Assembly: GCA_046261635.1 (NCBI GenBank)
Contig: JBHEOL010000123.1
Coordinates: 1-13,701 of the forward strand
DNA: 13,701 nucleotides
Reading direction: 5' to 3'
From: JBHEPS01 sp046261635
GTDB lineage: Bacteria; Acidobacteriota; Thermoanaerobaculia; Gp7-AA8
Below, one piece after another: positions 12,383 through 13,701 of this stretch. The notes under the pieces were generated by a model. That model was not told where the DNA came from, made no database searches, and worked only from the letters and a program-made list of their open reading frames with translations. Every line of letters begins with the position of its first letter. Positions within the stretch are counted from its first letter, which is position 1. The translations under genes and the position numbers were made by a program.

Positions 12383-13701
12383 ATGAGCACAAAGTTCATT
12401 TTCATCACCGGTGGCGTCGTTTCATCTCTGGGCAAGGGCATCGCCGCCGCGTCGATCGGAGCTCTGCTCGAAGCGCGCGGCTTCAAGGTGACGCTCCAGA
12501 AGTTCGATCCCTACGTGAATGTCGATCCGGGGACGATGTCGCCGTTCCAGCACGGTGAGGTGTTCGTGACCGACGACGGCGCCGAAACGGACCTCGACCT
12601 GGGTCACTACGAGCGCTTCGTCTCGGGCCGGATGGGGAAGAAGAACAACTTCACGACCGGCCGTATCTACCAGACGGTCATCGAGAAAGAGCGCCGCGGT
12701 GACTACCTCGGGAAGACCGTCCAGGTCATCCCCCACATCACCGACGAGATCAAGCAGTGCATCCGCAAGGTCGCCGATGGAGTCGACGTCGTGATCGTCG
12801 AGATCGGGGGAACGGTCGGCGACATCGAGTCCCTCCCCTTCCTCGAGGCGATCCGCCAGTTCCGCCAGGAGGCGGGGCGCGGCAACGCGATCAACGTTCA
12901 CCTCACGCTCGTTCCCTACATCAGGGCGAGCGACGAACTGAAGACGAAGCCGACCCAGCACTCGGTCAAGGAGCTCCGGGAGATCGGCATCCAGCCCGAC
13001 ATCCTTCTCTGCCGCTCCGAGCGGATCATCCCCGATGAGATGAAGAAGAAGATCGCGCTCTTCTGCAACGTCGAGGAAGAAGCAGTCATCCCGGCGTACG
13101 ACGTCGAACACATCTACCAGGTGCCGCTCGCCCTCTCGCGCGAGGGACTCGACCCGATCCTGCTCGACAAGCTCCATCTCCCGCACGAGGAGATCTGCGA
13201 CCTTTCCCGCTGGGAAGACATCGTCCGGAAGATGCGTCACCCCGAAGGAGAGGTGCGGATCGGTTTCGTCGGGAAGTACGTGGACTTCGGCGATTCCTAC
13301 AAGTCCCTCAACGAGGCACTGGTGCACGGCGGGATCGCGAATGAGACCCGCGTCAAGATCGTCTACATCGACTCGGGCTCGCTCGAGCAGGAGGGGTATC
13401 ACGGCGAGCTCGGGAACGTCGATGGGATCCTCGTTGGCCCCGGGTTCGGAGAGCGGGGCGTCGAAGGGATGCTGCGCGCGATCCGATTCGCGCGGGAGAA
13501 GAAGGTCCCCTACTTCGGAATCTGTCTCGGCATGCAGTGCGCGGTCATCGAGTTCGCCCGCACCATGGCGGGCATGTACGGCGCCAACTCGACGGAGTTC
13601 GACGAGGACGCGCCGTACAAGGTGATCTACAAGCTGCGGGATCTGATCGGAGTGGACGCCCTGGGCGGGACGATGCGCCTCGGCAAGTATCCCTGCAAGC
13701 T
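12383..13701 (+). CDS. pyrG: CTP synthase, 3' end outside the window
   Basis: Converts UTP + ATP + glutamine to CTP; the last step of de novo pyrimidine nucleotide synthesis (cytosol). 439 codons are present; the family is about 540 residues, so roughly the last 100 are missing. The amidoligase domain begins with KFIFITGGVVSSLGKG (4-19, P-loop), then QKFDPYVNVDPGTMSPFQHG (UTP/Mg region), DLDLGHYERF (72-81) and EIGGTVGDIES (140-150). The glutamine amidotransferase domain follows from about residue 290 with RIGFVGKYVD, GPGFGERGVEG (oxyanion-hole region) and the nucleophile Cys381 in GICLGMQ (379-385), equivalent to E. coli Cys379. The His/Glu of the triad would lie beyond the window. No frameshift is seen. 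It sits 224 bp after kdsB. Confidence 0.97.
   Translation, partial: MSTKFIFITGGVVSSLGKGIAAASIGALLEARGFKVTLQKFDPYVNVDPGTMSPFQHGEVFVTDDGAETDLDLGHYERFVSGRMGKKNNFTTGRIYQTVIEKERRGDYLGKTVQVIPHITDEIKQCIRKVADGVDVVIVEIGGTVGDIESLPFLEAIRQFRQEAGRGNAINVHLTLVPYIRASDELKTKPTQHSVKELREIGIQPDILLCRSERIIPDEMKKKIALFCNVEEEAVIPAYDVEHIYQVPLALSREGLDPILLDKLHLPHEEICDLSRWEDIVRKMRHPEGEVRIGFVGKYVDFGDSYKSLNEALVHGGIANETRVKIVYIDSGSLEQEGYHGELGNVDGILVGPGFGERGVEGMLRAIRFAREKKVPYFGICLGMQCAVIEFARTMAGMYGANSTEFDEDAPYKVIYKLRDLIGVDALGGTMRLGKYPCK

Noticed and set aside
12422..13402. Minus-strand frame of 326 codons opposite pyrG
   Set aside because: Antisense to a well-conserved CTP synthase; composition is that of a shadow frame.

Overview
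The window is GC-rich (roughly 60-65% by eye), densely coding and mostly housekeeping in content. KdsB (the CMP-Kdo step of lipopolysaccharide synthesis), a BamD-like lipoprotein, a second lipoprotein and a predicted outer-membrane barrel ending in Phe show a Gram-negative, LPS-bearing cell. A carboxypeptidase-regulatory-like N-terminal domain fused to a barrel, and PASTA next to rpe, recall Acidobacteriota and nearby phyla. That assignment is inference; nothing here settles the taxon. I see no tRNA, rRNA, CRISPR array, transposase, integrase or phage gene.

Left block (1-4898, minus strand): lon, then a kinase-less PASTA membrane protein, rpe, bamD and the start of a coiled-coil lipoprotein cut by the window edge. 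All four junctions are 4-bp start/stop overlaps (ATGA three times, GTGA once), so this looks like one transcript with translational coupling from Lon to outer-membrane assembly. A 108-bp divergent spacer separates it from a plus-strand PHP phosphoesterase (5007-6020).

Middle block (6036-9530): a 12-base G run lies between the convergent PHP and barrel genes. The minus strand carries pyk, whose cation-site residues predict a K+-independent enzyme, followed by the uncharacterised barrel protein. A strong hairpin sits just before the barrel start codon. A divergent region with a perfect TATAAT separates pyk from the next gene.

Right block (9556-13701): a small exported protein of unknown function (plus) converges with a membrane-anchored protein (minus). 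The latter resembles the two beta-sandwich modules that precede the catalytic domain in alpha-L-rhamnosidases, but has no catalytic domain. kdsB starts 82 bp away in the other direction, with candidate -10 elements sharing the same bases. After a 224-bp spacer comes pyrG (CTP synthase), cut by the window end. PyrG makes CTP and KdsB consumes it, so their adjacency is metabolically sensible.

I did not find a clear new defence, mobile or biosynthetic system. The items most worth a second look are the catalytic-domain-free rhamnosidase-like protein, the kinase-less PASTA protein inside the coupled lon-bamD operon, the barrel protein with its leader hairpin, and the divergent spacers whose AT-rich core reads as a -10 on both strands.
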